This document shows, piece by piece, positions 57,201 through 64,000 of a DNA stretch of 64,000 nucleotides. The stretch is from Bacteroidota bacterium (GTDB lineage Bacteria; Bacteroidota; Bacteroidia; Flavobacteriales_D; Sanyastnellaceae). Both the position numbers and the translations under genes were made by a program. Below the pieces are notes generated by a model. The model did no database searches. It saw nothing but the letters and a program-made list of their open reading frames with translations, and was not told the origin of the DNA. The stretch lies in the NCBI GenBank assembly GCA_027624855.1, contig JAQBTQ010000007.1, forward strand, positions 1 to 64,000, in the 5' to 3' direction. Position 1 is the stretch's first letter; every line of letters starts with the position of its first letter.

Positions 57201-60200
57201 GGAATTGAAGTGTCATTGAAATTCCAGATGTACACATCGCCATTTTCGCTCATGTTATTGAACGTTGTGCCAAATGGTTCACAACCTTCGGTTTCATTTG
57301 CTGTGAACGATGCCACAGGTTGTGGTCGGATGTGAACCGTAGCTTGAGCAGCACCAACACATCCATTCAACGTTTCGCCGCTAAAGGTCACCACAGCGCT
57401 CATCAATTCACTGGTAGAATTGACCCATGCGTGCTGAGGAGCTTGTCCACTTGCTGTTGCTCCATCTCCAAAGTCCCAGGTGATGTTTGTTCCGCCTGGA
57501 ATGGTAGGAAGAGTCAATTCAAGTGGTGAACAAACACTATCGGTTGGCAAATTCAATGAGAAATCAGCTGCTGGGAAGGCGATCACTTCGCGCGTCACGC
57601 TGCTGCTGCAACCCAATTCATCGATGGCAGTCAGTGACACCTCAAACGCCGTGTTCGTTGCTTCAGCAACAAACGTTGCATTGGGGTTTTCGCTGGTGGC
57701 CGTTGAACCGTTATTGAAGTCCCAAACAAAAGAGTCGGCCTGAGTGCTAAGGTTATTGAACTGCACAGCCAAGGGTGAGCATCCTTCGACCACATTCGCA
57801 GCAAAATCTGCTGTAGGTTGTGGCTTGATGTAGACGGTTGAGGAGGCAGTGCCGATGCAGCCATTTGCTGTTTGAGCAACAAATGAAACAGTAGCAGCCA
57901 ACAACCCTTCAGTGTCATTATTCCAGGTGTGCGTAGGATTCTGTCCCACCGCGGTCGTCCCATCGCCAAAATCCCACTGGATGTTTTGAGCACCTGCGAT
58001 GGTTGGCATCGTTAATACCAATGGCGAACAAACGGTGTCAGCAGTGAGCGACAATTCAAAATCTGCTGCAGGAAATACCGTAAGTTGCTTGGAAGTCACG
58101 TCAGAACAACCGAGATCGTCATGAGCGGTCAGCGTAACGTCGTAAACAGTCGTTTCATTGGTGGCTTCGAATGCATGGGTCGGGTTCGTGCTGTGGTCAG
58201 TCGATCCATCTCCAAAGTCCCAATCATAAGAATCGGCCAATGCACTTTCATTGTTAAACTGACTCACCAAAGGATTGCAACCTGCGTCGTAATTCACAGA
58301 AAAGTCTGCAATCGGTTGTGGCTTAATGTGGACTTCAGTCTCTGAAGTGCCTACGCAACCCATAGCCGTTTCGGCAGTCAAAGTGACCGTGGCGGTCATT
58401 AATTCACCCGTGTTGTTATTCCATGTATGGGTTGGCGTGGATTCAGTAGAAGTGGTTCCATCACCAAAATTCCATTGGACGTTTTGGGCACCTTCAAACT
58501 CTGGCATGGTCAAAACCAATGGAGAGCAAACAGAATCATTACTCAAATTCAAGGCATACTCCGCCGCTGCAAATACTTCAATCTGCTGTGAGAAGGTGTC
58601 TTCACATCCCAAGGCGTGGGTCGCCGTCAACGTCACGGAATATTCCGTGTCAACGCCTGAAGTGGTGAATGAATGCGTGGTTTCCGTTCCGATGGCGGTG
58701 TTACCGTCACCAAATGACCAAGTCAATTGATCAGCCAGAGAACTGGAACTCACAAAGTTGGATTCCAATGGCTCACAACCATTTAAAACATCCGCATAAA
58801 ACGCTGCAGTAGGTTGAGGCTTGATGTGAATCAAATCCACAGCAAATCCATCACAACCGTAAGCGGTTTCTGCTGACAACGTCACGATGTACGAATCCAA
58901 TGCATCCGAATCATTGGCCCATGTATGGAATGGAGTCGCTTCAGTGGAAGTGGTTCCATCTCCAAAATTCCACTGAAAATTTTGTGCGCCTTCAATGGCA
59001 GGCATACTCATTTCCAGGGGCGAGCAAACGGATTCAACACCGAGATCCAAGACAAAATCTGCTGCCGGGTAGACCGTCACTTCAAGTGAATCGGTATCGG
59101 TACAACCGAGGTCATCAATTGCCGTTAACGTGATGGTAAAATTCTCTGGTTCAGCACCTGAGGCATAAAACGCTACTGCGGCAGTGGGACCATCGTCAGA
59201 GATTCCGTTTCCGAAATCCCAGATGTATGAGTCTGCATCGCTGCTGATGTTTTCGAGATTGCAAGCCAACGGCTCGCATCCTTCAGTTGCATCAGAGGAA
59301 AATTCAGCCACAGGTTGTGGACGAACGTAAACCGTTTCAGTATGCGAATCGATGCAACCGAAAACGGAAACTCCCGTGAAGGTGATCGATGATCCCAACA
59401 ATCCGCCATTGGTGTTTTCCAAAGTGATCGAGGGTGTTTGCTCGTTGCTTGTGTTGCCTCCTCCAAAATTCCAAGACAAAGAGTTCACTCCTTCCATGTA
59501 AGGCATGGTCAATTCCAGAGGAGAACAAGCGGTGTCATTGGGCAAATCAAATGTGAAATCGGCTTGAGGATATACCTGCAATTGGGCGGCCGTCGTGTCA
59601 TGGCAACCAAATGGAGATAAGGCCACAAGTTCGACGGTTTGATTTTGAATGGTGTTACTCGTGTTTTCGAGCGTACCATCCCAATCGGCAGTGGATCCAA
59701 CGAGTACGTCATTCGCATACCATTCATAGGCATTCGCTCCTTGGGATTGATTCGCAATTCCCAATGTTAAAGGGGCGCAACCAGCAGAAACTGCCGGCTG
59801 AATTTGCGCAATGGCTCGAGGGAATGATTGAACGATCACTTCGTCGCTCGCGGTGCATCCCGCTGTTGAAGTAGCCACGACGGTTGCGGTGTGCACGTCA
59901 CTTTCATTCAAAGCAGTTTCGATGACAGCATTAACCGTTTCACCAGCGTACAGCTGTCCTTCGATGTTCCATTCGAATTCCGCCGCCAAAGAACCTGTTG
60001 CCTCAAAATCAACTTCGAGTGGAGAACATCCGGTCAACACGTTAGCGCTGGCCTCAACGGAAGGAAGGGGGTTGACTTCAATCAACTGAGATGTTGAAGC
60101 AGAGCATTCGGGAGTGGTGACCGTCAAACTCACGTTGTAGTCTCCGGTAAATGCATAGTCGTTTGTTGGATTCGACTCGTAGCTGATTGAGCCGTCTCCA

Positions 60201-61162
60201 AATTGCCAATACCATCCAGTAATGTCAGAGCTGTAGTGAATGGTTGACTCATCTGTAAATTCAGTGGTCTCTCCAATGCACGTGCCGTTGAAAGCAAAAT
60301 CAGCTACAGGTTGGTGGTGCACCGTCACAAATTGTTGTGATGTTGCTTGGCAACCGTTCACTCCAGTCACTGCGACTGAAATGGGGTGGTTACCAGGATT
60401 GTTGAACGTAATGGGGTCAAGCGTAGTTCCTACCTGAAAGGTGGGACTTGGCATGAAGGACCAAACGTAGAGGTATGAATTGGGTGCTGAAACATCTCCA
60501 GATACCGTCAAACTTCCGCAACCCTCCGTAGCTGAAAGGTTCATATCAATTACAGGCTTTGGCAAAACGGTCACCTCGATGCTCGAAGTGTCTGTGCAAG
60601 CCCCATTGGTGCCTGCATATTGGATAACACTTTGAATGGTGTATTGACCCGGGTTTTGAAAAGTGAAGCTCACATGCCCAGTTGAGGTATTTAAGAAATT
60701 CGGATTGACCCCAAAATTCCATGAATACTGAACGCCAGTTGCTTCTTGATGAAACTGAATGGAGTTGCCCTGGCAAACGCTTTGTGAGCTGCTCCAAAAA
60801 TCACTCACTGGAGGGCTACTGAAATAATGGCCTTCAATGCTGCATGAACCGTCAGCTTCAGAAAGTGTAACGGTGTACGAAGAAGCATCTCCAGCAAAGG
60901 TGTGCTCAACAGCAGGATCTCCTGGATTGAACGCTCCAACTGACTCCAACGCACTTCCATCACCCCAGTCAATAACCAAATTGGTCCAACCGGATGAAGT
61001 TTCAATGCTCAGGATTTCTGAACCTGTGTCGCAATTATGCCACGTCGGGTTTGAAGTGGCAAAACCTTCGTTATCAAGTACTTCGGGGCACTGTGAAAAG
61101 GCAATTCCCGGCATGATCATGCCGAGAACGATTGCTAATGAAATGAAATTTAAGCGGATCAT
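54221..61162 (-). CDS. giant PKD-repeat adhesin with gliding-type (type B) T9SS domain
   Basis: This 2,313-residue surface protein has a signal peptide (ISLAIVLGMIMPGIAFSQ) and about 25 immunoglobulin-like PKD repeats of 80-95 residues. Each has a C-S/A/E-P-L start and a WNFGDGTTS-type motif. The C-terminus (FMEFPTAFTPNTGGSNGGYY; VIFNKWGELLFRSTDPYIGW; QDVYAWKAVATFSNGY) is the gliding-motility-associated type B sorting domain. It is predicted to be secreted by T9SS and to act as an adhesin or surface filament, similar in plan to SprB. Between about 57.0 and 59.5 kb pairs of repeats form a larger unit of about 498 bases. It is co-transcribed with the SprF-like gene. Confidence 0.93.
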   Translation of the reverse strand: MIRLNFISLAIVLGMIMPGIAFSQCPEVLDNEGFATSNPTWHNCDTGSEILSIETSSGWTNLVIDWGDGSALESVGAFNPGDPAVEHTFAGDASSYTVTLSEADGSCSIEGHYFSSPPVSDFWSSSQSVCQGNSIQFHQEATGVQYSWNFGVNPNFLNTSTGHVSFTFQNPGQYTIQSVIQYAGTNGACTDTSSIEVTVLPKPVIDMNLSATEGCGSLTVSGDVSAPNSYLYVWSFMPSPTFQVGTTLDPITFNNPGNHPISVAVTGVNGCQATSQQFVTVHHQPVADFAFNGTCIGETTEFTDESTIHYSSDITGWYWQFGDGSISYESNPTNDYAFTGDYNVSLTVTTPECSASTSQLIEVNPLPSVEASANVLTGCSPLEVDFEATGSLAAEFEWNIEGQLYAGETVNAVIETALNESDVHTATVVATSTAGCTASDEVIVQSFPRAIAQIQPAVSAGCAPLTLGIANQSQGANAYEWYANDVLVGSTADWDGTLENTSNTIQNQTVELVALSPFGCHDTTAAQLQVYPQADFTFDLPNDTACSPLELTMPYMEGVNSLSWNFGGGNTSNEQTPSITLENTNGGLLGSSITFTGVSVFGCIDSHTETVYVRPQPVAEFSSDATEGCEPLACNLENISSDADSYIWDFGNGISDDGPTAAVAFYASGAEPENFTITLTAIDDLGCTDTDSLEVTVYPAADFVLDLGVESVCSPLEMSMPAIEGAQNFQWNFGDGTTSTEATPFHTWANDSDALDSYIVTLSAETAYGCDGFAVDLIHIKPQPTAAFYADVLNGCEPLESNFVSSSSLADQLTWSFGDGNTAIGTETTHSFTTSGVDTEYSVTLTATHALGCEDTFSQQIEVFAAAEYALNLSNDSVCSPLVLTMPEFEGAQNVQWNFGDGTTSTESTPTHTWNNNTGELMTATVTLTAETAMGCVGTSETEVHIKPQPIADFSVNYDAGCNPLVSQFNNESALADSYDWDFGDGSTDHSTNPTHAFEATNETTVYDVTLTAHDDLGCSDVTSKQLTVFPAADFELSLTADTVCSPLVLTMPTIAGAQNIQWDFGDGTTAVGQNPTHTWNNDTEGLLAATVSFVAQTANGCIGTASSTVYIKPQPTADFAANVVEGCSPLAVQFNNLSTQADSFVWDFNNGSTATSENPNATFVAEATNTAFEVSLTAIDELGCSSSVTREVIAFPAADFSLNLPTDSVCSPLELTLPTIPGGTNITWDFGDGATASGQAPQHAWVNSTSELMSAVVTFSGETLNGCVGAAQATVHIRPQPVASFTANETEGCEPFGTTFNNMSENGDVYIWNFNDTSIPVPGEVNNGAQVEHTFTANDQNAISEYNVTLMAIDNLGCTDEANLTISVSPTPTFDLELEVAEGCSPLTLTMPAMSNAVDALWTFGDGTMSNELTPEHTWNNASDELLTSEVSFEGSNAFGCVGNASAQVEILPQPQAIFELSAEAGCAPFEVELFNNSINGDDFQWTYGDGTSSSDPSEAHAYIFNGESELAEYTISLTTTHALGCVDTQEKSVTVMPEIVASWEGLTEGCAPLNTSFIYTGTPTEQINWTIDGTTAGSGNLLDFQFAGDDNEDATFAMSVEAISQYGCSDALEFDVTVHPVPVLALSLSSETTCSGEEWMVSHSAELAETINLTLNGSETLTNPDANIILNTVNEGADAMPLAIELSATSANGCDATASSTHTVFPAVTASFVTPAAVCSPLEAQFENTSINADGQFAWNFGDGTTSAEQAPVHLFEATSTENESFAIELIATSAFGCADTTQQTVTVWGVPTADLSIESLEGCYPVDVTFVNGSEGHEVVEWNYGNGEFGLNQDSIHTKTFFNPTSELITYTTAIVVQNDHGCSATDEVEFEVGPYLNAQFDVVTEGCSPVEAEIINQSEGAAAFIWNFNDGSAPSNEENPVHTFLNTTDEDVTYHMELIAMSAYGCADTLSIGVDVYATPHAQFSVSPAIQTYPNTTVGINNSSVAAESAVQYWSFGDGDEVASDQPIFHTYNSWGTYNITLLVDNGFCADAHTEQITILSPHPVASFTGSGSGCAPLTVEFENNSNHGAQYIWDFGDDVMTSEESPTHEFTRPGVYHVSLTVIGHEGQEEQVVHYGAVEVFPSASAAFVHSPSQVIVPDQPVDFVNLSDIDATEFHWDFGDGTTSSEMNPVHFYTEPGSYTVTLTANNDFNCPTTYVMENAVQAIAGGFMEFPTAFTPNTGGSNGGYYDPAALDNDVFHPHHSGIVEYELVIFNKWGELLFRSTDPYIGWDGYFQGQIVRQDVYAWKAVATFSNGYRTIQAGDVTLIK
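57006..60021. repeat. tandem coding repeats of about 498 bases
   Basis: Equivalent points of the C-S-P-L segments occur at 57006, 57528, 58026, 58524, 59022 and 59523, that is spacings of 522, 498, 498, 498 and 501 bases. Each unit encodes two PKD domains. The outer limits are approximate because the similarity fades. Confidence 0.75.
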
Positions 61163-61216
61163 ACCGCACTTTTACGGCATTTATCCTGATAGGTTGCAAA
61201 TCGGAATGCTTATTTA

Positions 61217-61714
61217 TCAATCGTTTACCTCAGCCAGAATGGATTGAAGCATTTTCGAAACAGCAGGGCAGAGATGGGTGTTTTGTTCTGTGATTCTCAA
61301 AATTTGATGCATGTTTTTGCGATCAGTATGCGGAAAATCGCGGCATGCTTGAGGCCTTTCTGCGTAGATGGTACAGGCATTGGTTTCCAATTCTAAAAAG
61401 GGGCAGGGGGCCCACTGCAACACCCAATCGCCTTCTTCATCTCTTTTGAGGTACTTCGACGAAAAATGACCTACACTCATTTGCAGGTGCTTCGCAATCC
61501 TCACAATGTCGCGTTCCTTGAAGATGGGGCTTGTGGTTCTGCAGCAATTGGCACATTCGAGGCAATCGGTTTGTTCAAAGGCTCGATCATGCTCCCGTTC
61601 AAAGTGGCCATCAATTTCAGAAGGATGAGACTTTTTCCATTGTTGGAAGAGCCGCTGAATGGGCTTTCTCATTTTGGCAGCCCATATCAATCGTTTTGAG
61701 TACTCTTCTTTCAA
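61217..61714 (-). CDS. YkgJ-family cysteine-cluster protein
   Basis: This 165-residue cytosolic protein has the YkgJ zinc/iron-chelating pattern CLECANCCRTTSPIF near residue 54, and further cysteines in CPFLELETNACTIYAERPQACRDFP. The family is thought to bind a metal or Fe-S cluster but has no established reaction. It overlaps the di-haem peroxidase-like gene by four bases, making it the third gene of the MbnP operon. Confidence 0.88.
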   Translation of the reverse strand: MKEEYSKRLIWAAKMRKPIQRLFQQWKKSHPSEIDGHFEREHDRAFEQTDCLECANCCRTTSPIFKERDIVRIAKHLQMSVGHFSSKYLKRDEEGDWVLQWAPCPFLELETNACTIYAERPQACRDFPHTDRKNMHQILRITEQNTHLCPAVSKMLQSILAEVND

Positions 61715-62841
61715 TGGGGATCCTGAAAATGGGGATTTTGAACAAAGGAAGTGTCTGTCAAGGTATGCAAGAACGCGATGAGCTGCGACTTTTGGACCGG
61801 GCTCAAGGCCAATCCCCCCGTGGTGTATTTCATGAAAGGATCAATGGTTGCGGAAGGCACGCCACCTGAATTGTAATGGTCTATGACCTCTTCCAAGGAT
61901 TGAAATCGACCATCATGCATGTAGGGACCCGTCAAGGCAATATTTCGGAGCGTCGGAGTTTTAAAGCGTCCAGAGTCCAAAGGATTTCCTGAAACAATGG
62001 CGTGCCCAGCGTCTGCCGTAAAGGTGCTGTCCAATCCATTGTTTCGGAACAAATAATCACTGAATTGCAACCCTGCTTCACTGTGGCAATGAAAACAATC
62101 ACCTCCAAATTGCCCCCCTGGAGTGGTCTCGGGATCACCTCCTTCCCGCAAGAAAATTTCATATCCGGCAAACTCGTCATCGGTCAACACGGTTTCTCCA
62201 CGACGCCACTGATCAAATTTTGAATCGGCGGAAACCATGGTGCGTAAAAATTGTGCAATGGCTTTGGTGACGCCTTCTGCGGTAATGTTTCGATCTCCAA
62301 ATGCCACTTCAAATCGGTCGGGATAATTGACGTCGCTTTGAGCGGCAGATTCCGTTGCTTGCAATCGCGCGACTGCTTGCGTCCATTCTAACGCCATCTC
62401 GTCAGGGTGTTCGACGGGCTCGAGAATTTGTTCTTCTAAGGTCAAGGCCCGACCGTCCCAGAAAAAGGAAGGCGCCCATCCAATATTGATGATGGCCATT
62501 GCGTTCCGTATTCCTGTCGCGCCTGTAATTCCCGTGCTGTAAGGGTTGGGATCTGAAAAACTCGATTCCGGGAGGTGACATGACCCGCAGCTCATGGAAC
62601 CGTCGGCGGAGAGCTGTTTTTCCCAAAACAGTAACCTCCCCAATTCAATTCCTTCGACCGTCAATGGGTTGTCTTCTGGAATGTCCATTGGCGGGAAAAA
62701 AGGTGGAATTTCCAATTCAAATGGGGTGGCTGCAGGGCTACAATCTGCTGTGTCGCAAGGCACTTCTCTGCATCGATCACATCCCGTCGTGAAGAGGACG
62801 GAGAATAGCAGCAAAATGGATGTGATCGAATGCGTTTTCAT
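61711..62841 (-). CDS. di-haem MauG/MbnH-like cytochrome c peroxidase, lipoprotein
   Basis: This 376-residue protein has the lipobox FTTGC (C21) and two haem c sites, CGSCH (85-89) and CFHCH (249-253). It ends with the family segment TPTLRNIALTGPYMHDGRF and LEEVIDHYNSGG. It is a di-haem enzyme of the bacterial cytochrome c peroxidase/MauG class. Because it is coupled (ATGA) to an MbnP gene, the best model is MbnH, which oxidises a tryptophan of MbnP to kynurenine. Ordinary hydrogen peroxide reduction is the alternative. The ATG at 62841 is chosen as it precedes the lipobox at the correct distance. Confidence 0.9.
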   Translation of the reverse strand: MKTHSITSILLLFSVLFTTGCDRCREVPCDTADCSPAATPFELEIPPFFPPMDIPEDNPLTVEGIELGRLLFWEKQLSADGSMSCGSCHLPESSFSDPNPYSTGITGATGIRNAMAIINIGWAPSFFWDGRALTLEEQILEPVEHPDEMALEWTQAVARLQATESAAQSDVNYPDRFEVAFGDRNITAEGVTKAIAQFLRTMVSADSKFDQWRRGETVLTDDEFAGYEIFLREGGDPETTPGGQFGGDCFHCHSEAGLQFSDYLFRNNGLDSTFTADAGHAIVSGNPLDSGRFKTPTLRNIALTGPYMHDGRFQSLEEVIDHYNSGGVPSATIDPFMKYTTGGLALSPVQKSQLIAFLHTLTDTSFVQNPHFQDPH

Positions 62842-63608
62842 GGTAGTAAGTTCCATGTCCATGCATCATCCAGTAGGTTCATCATGACACTGCCTAGGCT
62901 GTCTCCACTGGCATTATGCGTTACCGGGTTCAATGCGATATCAATGCTTTCATCAACGCCGATCAATGCTTTGGCAGCATCAAGCGTGAGAATGGATGCG
63001 GTTGCTTCATGGCTTTCAATCGCCAGTGGTTCATCCCACTCGAATAGAACGGTCCGGTAGCTTTCATCGGTTCCACAATGGTAGGACAGGGGTTCAATCA
63101 ATTGGCTCCCGCTTTCCAAAGCGAATTTGCCTTCGTATTTGACGAAAATGTAGCCTGAAGCCCAGGTCCAAAACATTCCGGCCGAACCCAAAACACTCAA
63201 AGGGTGATCGTTTGGATAAGAAGCAGGATCGATATCGGTATTGATCTCTGGAGGGATGCCCAATCCCATCCTGAAGGCATCGTAGCTTCCAGCAGGAAGT
63301 GCAGCGACGATGGTGGGATTGTGTTCACTGAAATCAATTAAGTAAACGTCATCGATTGTGATCCATTCGCCATCTTTTTCACGGAATTCAATGGGAGCGA
63401 TGTAGCATTGCAAATTGTCGATGCGCACTGGATGTCCCAAATGATCCTCGGCCACATCTCCCACAGCATAGGGCTCGTCATTCCATTCCAATGCCACTTG
63501 CATCCTTAAGGATCCTGGCACGGGATCTAAATCATCGGCATCCCAAGGTACACAACCCAACAAAGCAATGGAGCAAATAATTAGTATTTGATTACAAAAG
63601 GATTTCAT
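62838..63608 (-). CDS. MbnP-family copper-binding lipoprotein
   Basis: This 256-residue protein has the lipobox LLGC (C19) and the MbnP domain: NLQCYIAPIEF, LPAGSYDAFRMGLGIPPEIN, GMFWTWASGYIFVKYEGKF (W147 and W149) and YHCGTDESYR. MbnP proteins bind copper, and in a methanotroph copper binding depends on a tryptophan turned into kynurenine by the partner MbnH. The partner gene overlaps here. The protein is probably outer-membrane-anchored and facing the periplasm or outside. A TACCTTTG box lies 17 bases before the start. No methanobactin genes are present. Confidence 0.88.
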   Translation of the reverse strand: MKSFCNQILIICSIALLGCVPWDADDLDPVPGSLRMQVALEWNDEPYAVGDVAEDHLGHPVRIDNLQCYIAPIEFREKDGEWITIDDVYLIDFSEHNPTIVAALPAGSYDAFRMGLGIPPEINTDIDPASYPNDHPLSVLGSAGMFWTWASGYIFVKYEGKFALESGSQLIEPLSYHCGTDESYRTVLFEWDEPLAIESHEATASILTLDAAKALIGVDESIDIALNPVTHNASGDSLGSVMMNLLDDAWTWNLLP

Positions 63609-63625
63609 AAAACGAGGTTGCTTCT

Positions 63626-63633
63626 CAAAGGTA
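63626..63633 (-). promoter_or_regulatory. -7 box TACCTTTG of the MbnP operon
   Basis: This is a perfect TAnnTTTG on the minus strand, 17 bases before the MbnP start codon. No clear -33 TTG is seen. Confidence 0.52.
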
Positions 63634-63682
63634 AGACGCCTAATTTGTGCTGACGTTGCACGGCCATCACAAAAAGCACGAA

Positions 63683-64000
63683 ATGGGGGAGAAGTTCGAA
63701 AAACGGGGGTTTCATATCGTCAAAGCTTCTGCAGGATCGGGAAAAACGTATCGACTGGTACGGGACTATTTGGCTTGTTGTCTTTGGGAAGGCAATCCCC
63801 ACGATTTCAAACACATTTTGGCCATTACGTTCACAAACAAGGCGGCTCAAGAAATGAAAGATCGCATTCTTGAGGATGTTCAAGAAGTAAGCCTTGGAGA
63901 AGGCCACATGTACCATTCCCTGTTGGAGATTGTCTCAGTAACAGAAAAAGAATTGCAGCGTAGGGCAAAGGAAGTGTCCAAAGCGATGATGCATCAGTAC
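63683..64000 (+). CDS. AddA-like UvrD-family helicase/nuclease, 5' part
   Basis: The first 106 residues are visible and the gene runs off the window. Walker A is VKASAGSGKTYRLVRDYLA at about residues 13-31, and motif Ia is HILAITFTNKAAQEMKDRI. This is the start of the superfamily 1 helicase domain of AddA/RecB-type recombination proteins. With the AddB-like gene at 48.3-51.1 kb it would form the double-strand-break-processing complex, although the two genes are 12.6 kb apart and on opposite strands. A long opposite-strand frame over this region is a shadow. The nuclease domain cannot be seen. Confidence 0.85.
   Translation, partial: MGEKFEKRGFHIVKASAGSGKTYRLVRDYLACCLWEGNPHDFKHILAITFTNKAAQEMKDRILEDVQEVSLGEGHMYHSLLEIVSVTEKELQRRAKEVSKAMMHQY

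Noticed and set aside
57006-60021. Regular repeats as a CRISPR array or insertion element cluster
   Set aside because: The period is about 498 bases and the repeats keep one open reading frame with PKD motifs, so they are coding domain repeats.
63605-63916. 103-residue frame on the minus strand at the window end
   Set aside because: It covers the start of a plus-strand gene with clear helicase motifs (ASAGSGKT and TFTNKAAQEM), and its own sequence has no recognisable features.

Overview
The window is chromosomal DNA of a member of the Bacteroidota, most likely the order Flavobacteriales. The evidence is the type IX secretion (T9SS) and gliding gene sprA, a PorP/SprF protein, six predicted T9SS cargo proteins with C-terminal sorting domains, the gene order ruvA-sprA-gcvH-vanZ, a 77-residue AtpC, and promoter-like TAnnTTTG boxes in place of sigma-70 -10 boxes. 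Base composition looks fairly balanced, which is high for the order; I did not compute it and cannot name a family. I saw no rRNA, tRNA, CRISPR array, insertion sequence or prophage. About 95% of the window is coding, with many 1-4 base overlaps between neighbouring genes.

Layout. 1-7.4 kb: 3' part of ctaD, ruvB-queG, a small gene, trhO, a three-gene operon (ABC ATPase, FtsX-like permease, DUF3299-like protein) and a small membrane protein. 7.4-13.3 kb: a T9SS-secreted PQQ-type sugar dehydrogenase divergent from a T9SS-secreted pentaheme cytochrome, then a FecA-like TonB-dependent receptor. 13.3-19.7 kb: proline dehydrogenase, then an operon of M20 dipeptidase, LEA14-like lipoprotein and a Vps10/Asp-box protein. 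19.7-27.4 kb: an envelope thiol-redox cluster (TlpA, DUF6029 protein, two paralogous T9SS-secreted thioredoxin-fold proteins, Omp28, a beta-barrel) and a separate small T9SS cargo. 27.4-39.4 kb: maeB-ruvA-sprA-gcvH-vanZ, then tonB. 39.4-46.8 kb: ribF-LRR-pnuC-NR kinase, atpDC, rlmH, nadC-yihY-DUF2147. 46.8-53.1 kb: a flippase, an AddB-like nuclease and a TPR protein, divergent from murB, which carries an extra N-terminal domain. 53.2-61.2 kb: a giant PKD-repeat adhesin with its SprF-like partner. 61.2-63.6 kb: an MbnP-MbnH-like-YkgJ operon. 63.68 kb to the end: the 5' end of an AddA-like helicase.

How the genes fit together. Much of the window concerns the cell surface. SprA is the outer-membrane T9SS channel. 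The sugar dehydrogenase, the cytochrome, the two thioredoxin-fold proteins, the 259-residue protein and the PKD adhesin are its likely cargo, and SprF serves the adhesin. The most interesting candidate systems are the surface dehydrogenase plus pentaheme cytochrome, the MbnP-MbnH-YkgJ operon and the extracellular thiol-redox cluster. At several genes a TAnnTTTG-like element ends only 4-5 bases before the start codon, which predicts leaderless mRNAs.
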